The position numbers and the translations under genes were made by a program. The notes beneath the pieces were generated by a model. That model did no database searches. It saw only the letters and a list, made by a program, of their open reading frames with translations, and was not told the origin of the DNA. A stretch of DNA of 64,000 nucleotides from Spirometra erinaceieuropaei (Eukaryota > Platyhelminthes > Cestoda > Diphyllobothriidea > Diphyllobothriidae): positions 407,498 through 471,497 of the forward strand of contig CACRXP010000142.1 in assembly GCA_902702965.1 (NCBI GenBank), read 5' to 3'. Positions 61,123 through 64,000 of this stretch are shown here, one piece after another (the stretch's first letter is position 1; each line of letters opens with the position of its first letter).

Positions 61123-61797
61123 CGTTTCGAAAAGATTAATTAAGTAGGGTTGTAAAACTAATCAGTCTGCTGTATAATTCTATAATTATTCAATTACCTC
61201 AGGATGCCGGTCTTCGAAAGAACTTCCTACCAGCTGCATGTAAAAACTGCACTCTGTAAAAACTGACTACTTAAGTGGCATAAATTTTTCTCATTGATTG
61301 TCGATGCCCCTAATTGTCCAATTATATTTCCTGGAAAACATGCATAAAAATATTTATTCTTTTGCTCATTCGATAGAAAATGACGTCTTCTTCTAATTTT
61401 ATACTCGAAGAAGGGACATAATTCGGTTTCAGAATAGTTTCTAATTGTGGGACGTTTAAATACCGTGAAGTGGCCGTTCATAAATTGTCATATCTCTCGA
61501 ATGGATGAGAATATGCGCATCCCAGGTTCTTGTTTAAAAGAAGACGAGGGCACGATCACTGGGACAGTAGATTTATTTGCCTGAGCTTTCAAACTCGACC
61601 TGGAGTTTATCATCAGAGACTACTTGAGTGCAGCAAATTGTGAACATTTATATCGCTTGTTCTTGCGGGGGGGAGGGGGAGTACGTCCGTGGCTAGGTAG
61701 GGTTAGGGTCATATCTCTGCATTTGCAAATGAGGCTTTTAAATTTAATCATATGGAGCAAATCCATCGCTTAATTTTATGAACCCTATATGGCCCCC
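61123..61797 (-). mobile_element. Palindromic MITE, family A, truncated and interrupted
   Basis: Lacks about 50 outer bases on the left (starts cgtttcgaaaagattaatt). Minus-oriented loop sequence is broken at 61498-61708 by a Penelope-like tail, then resumes (catttgcaaatgaggc ... tatggccccc) and stops in the loop. Confidence 0.7.
61498..61708 (-). mobile_element. Short Penelope-like 3'-end insertion inside a MITE
   Basis: A 211-base insert flanked by the 10-base direct repeat tcatatctct (61488-61497 and 61709-61718) interrupts a family-A MITE. The insert contains cgatcactgggaca, an AATAAA-type site (tttattt on the plus strand) and catcagagac. This matches the 3' region of the Penelope-like element at 9.06-9.14 kb. 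Only the 3' end is present, as expected of 5'-truncated target-primed insertion. Confidence 0.65.
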
Positions 61798-62376
61798 CTT
61801 GGACCGAGTCCACCTGCTCTCCCACGACACATTGGTCCGTAGACATTTTTATGTTATTGAGATCTCGCTTACCTTCAATCACAAAGAGGGCGGATCCACG
61901 CGTACAAGATGACTTACTCGCTCAAACATACATAGACAACTAAACTTGAGACGGTTGCCACGAATGTTGCGAGGGCCGGCTGGTGGGGACAGTTTAAGGT
62001 GGGAGTGTTTTTTCACATGAGGCCGGGCGGGGACCGCCCATCTGAGTATTAGTCACTGTCGGAGGATTTCTTGGGGTGAGCAAGAAGGCTAGTGCCAAGG
62101 GCGTTGCAAGGCGACACACGGACCTGCATTTTACAAAGACGTGGCAGTGGAGCAGACTTCCTCCTTGGGGATCATCATTTGGGCGTGACTCATGAAGTTT
62201 ACTCAGCCCTGTGTCTATCGGAGGCATTCAAGACGGTCAACAGAGCACGTTCAGGGCATGCAAACGGGTCATGTTTGTCCACACCCAGGCGATTGCGCAA
62301 GCTCGCCCGAACACGGGCCTTTGCTCAGTATGAATATTCCGGCGTATATTTCCAAAAATATGACTGAAGGTATATA

Positions 62377-63363
62377 CAGTAGGTGGGCTAACTCATGAAA
62401 TGTCAACAGAAATTCCGAAATGCGTTTTTGTTTTGAAAAGATTAATTAAGTAGCGTTGTGAAATTAATCATCGTATAGCATAATTTTATAATAAATCAGT
62501 TACCTCAGGATGCCGGCTTTCGAACGAACTTCTTTCCGGCTGCATGCAACAAGCACACTCTGTAAAAAATGACTCTTTAAGTAGCATGCATTTTTCTTAT
62601 TGATTTTCGATGCCCTTAAATATTCACATATATTTCATAGAAAGCATGCATGAAACTATTCATCCTCTTGTTCATTCGGTAGACAAAGAAGTCCTTTTCA
62701 AATTCTGTACTCGAAGGAGGAGGGGTAAAATTCGGTTTTAAAAAACTTTTCGGATCCCCGAATAATTTTGAACTCGGCCTGCCGTTACACTTGCATTCAA
62801 GGGTTTTCAAACTACAAGCCGTATACTTCCCGCGTACGGAAATCTCTACATTTCTCGACGGTATTAAGAGGAAACCATATGGGGTTCATAAAATTTTACA
62901 GTGGATTTGAGCCATCTTGCTAACTTTACCAGTCATATTGGTAAATGCAGAAATATGGCGTTTTATGAACGGCCATTTCAGGGTATTAAAAAATCTCACA
63001 ATTCAAAACCTTTTGAAAACCGAACCCTATCCTTCCATGAAGTAAAAATTGAAAGAAGACGTAATTTTCTGTCGAATGAGTAAAATAATACATATTTCAA
63101 TGCATGTTTTTCATGAAATATAATTAAACATTTAGAGACATCGAAAATCAATGAAAAATGCATGCTACTTAAGTAGTCGTTTTTTACGGAGTATAGTTTT
63201 TGCATGTGACCGGAAAGAAATTCGGTTGAAAGCCGGCATGCTGACTTATTATGGAACTATGCTGCATGATGATAACTTTTACAACCCTACTTAATTAATC
63301 TTTTCGAAACGAAAACGCCTCTCGGAATTTCGGTTGGCATTCCATGCGTTAGCCCACGTACTG
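62377..63363 (+). mobile_element. Palindromic MITE, family A, full length
   Basis: 987 bases, CAGTAGGTGGGCTAACTCAT to TTAGCCCACGTACTG, with TA on both sides. Its right end joins the same Penelope-like tail as the 60333 copy. Confidence 0.85.
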
Positions 63364-64000
63364 TAAGTACCAACAACCAACAAACAGAGACCACTAAACT
63401 AGAGCGTTAGGCATGCAATCGTGTACAGTTGAACTTACGGTCATGTTTGATGTTTATTAGTAGTAAAATCTAACTATAGCAATCCTTTCAACTTACTGTC
63501 TCATCAGATTCGGCAAATGAAATGACAATGAAAATTGCGAGCCGTGAAAAATGGGCAAAAGAGGAATAGGGACTTTTCAGATAGAGAGATTCAGAAGTGA
63601 TACTGAAAGACTATATAAATTTTGACGAGGTTTACATTTTTTCTATGTTCTATCCTGTTGTGTCCACGCGAACGCTGTACAACCAACTGTACTTTTCTAA
63701 GGAGCCACTTGGGCATGTGCTCAATGGATCTGGCTGCCAACTGCCTTTGCGTTCGCCCAATGTACTTGCATCCGCAAGTGCATGTGAATTCATAAACACA
63801 ATTTGACGTGGCGTGCATTGGCAGGGCATCCTTTGCCCGTGGAATCGGAAGTGGCTTGGTAGGACTGCAGAATACTAGTTCGGCTGCATTGTATGTCCTT
63901 TCAATGGCAGAACGTAGCCGTCGTTTGATAGTATTTAAAATATTGTCGCCCTTAAAGGGCAAAGATATAAAGACGGGCTTTTTCGGAGCTGAATGCTCTG
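63364..64000 (-). mobile_element. Second-lineage Penelope-like element running off the right edge
   Basis: From the window edge down to about 63705 the minus strand is open and reads PKKPVFISLPFKG, IKRRLRSAIERTYNAAELVF, CVYEFTCTCGCKYIGRTQRQ and LAARSIEHMPKWL. CVYEFTCTCGCKYIGRTQRQLA is a GIY-YIG-type core (YEF...YIG), better preserved than in the element at 9.1 kb and from a different lineage. After KWL the homology stops and the sequence jumps into a 3' tail, also found at 60334-60725, so there is an internal deletion near 63705. The tail contains an AATAAA-like site and abuts a MITE end at 63363. Confidence 0.7.

Noticed and set aside
1908..63363. CRISPR-like array from regularly recurring repeats
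   Set aside because: Repeats are 1-kb palindromic transposons at irregular spacing in a eukaryotic genome; no short direct repeats with spacers.

Overview
The window is eukaryotic, intron-dominated and repeat-rich. There are no operons, bacterial signals or rRNA genes, and one 905-base run of N. The best inference is a flatworm, probably a diphyllobothriidean tapeworm (Schistocephalus/Spirometra/Dibothriocephalus type). The reasons are Penelope-like retroelement proteins of a kind common in those genomes, interstitial TTAGGG-type telomeric repeats, very long introns, and tRNA-derived SINEs with dense hairpin MITEs. No species can be proved from the sequence alone.

One host gene is supported. 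It runs leftward on the minus strand from about 51.6 kb to 8.7 kb and continues beyond the left edge. Eight candidate exons can be placed: 51006-51636, 43531-43820, 38207-38680, 33194-33246, 21113-21420, 20513-20969, 16341-16710 and 8669-8932. They have GT/AG borders and phases that fit together, apart from one unresolved junction between the second and third. The protein is serine/proline-rich, with two highly charged Arg/Glu/Ala helices and a closing Arg-Lys-rich motif resembling the MAP7 (ensconsin) microtubule-binding family. I call it a candidate MAP7-family gene.

Nearly everything else is transposon-derived. (1) A family of about 1-kb palindromic MITEs (family A; terminus CAGTAGGTGGGCTAA; TA target duplications, hence probably Tc1/mariner-type) has at least nine intact or nearly intact copies plus fragments. 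A related family B (CAGTGAGTGACC) adds more, and one divergent relative is present. (2) Penelope-like elements: a C-terminal ORF with a GIY-YIG-like domain at 9.1-10.1 kb, a decayed RT fragment at 4.1 kb, a second lineage entering from the right edge, and several 3' tails, one of which landed inside a MITE with a 10-bp target duplication. (3) A tRNA-derived SINE in head-to-tail dimers and head-to-head inverted pairs. (4) A small MITE whose interior consists of degenerate telomere-like repeats. (5) Unclassified direct and inverted duplications, notably around 24-26 kb (bracketing the N gap), 27-29 kb, 30.5-33 kb and 58.7-63.7 kb.

Layout: 0-8.6 kb, decayed repeats; 8.7-51.6 kb, the gene with its exons separated by repeats; 51.9-64 kb, upstream of the gene's most 5' exon found, with MITEs, unclassified duplications and Penelope pieces. 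I see no convincing novel multi-gene system. The most interesting signals are the nested insertion histories, the repeated MITE-Penelope junction, the telomere-repeat-bearing MITE, and the hairpin load in the introns of one gene.
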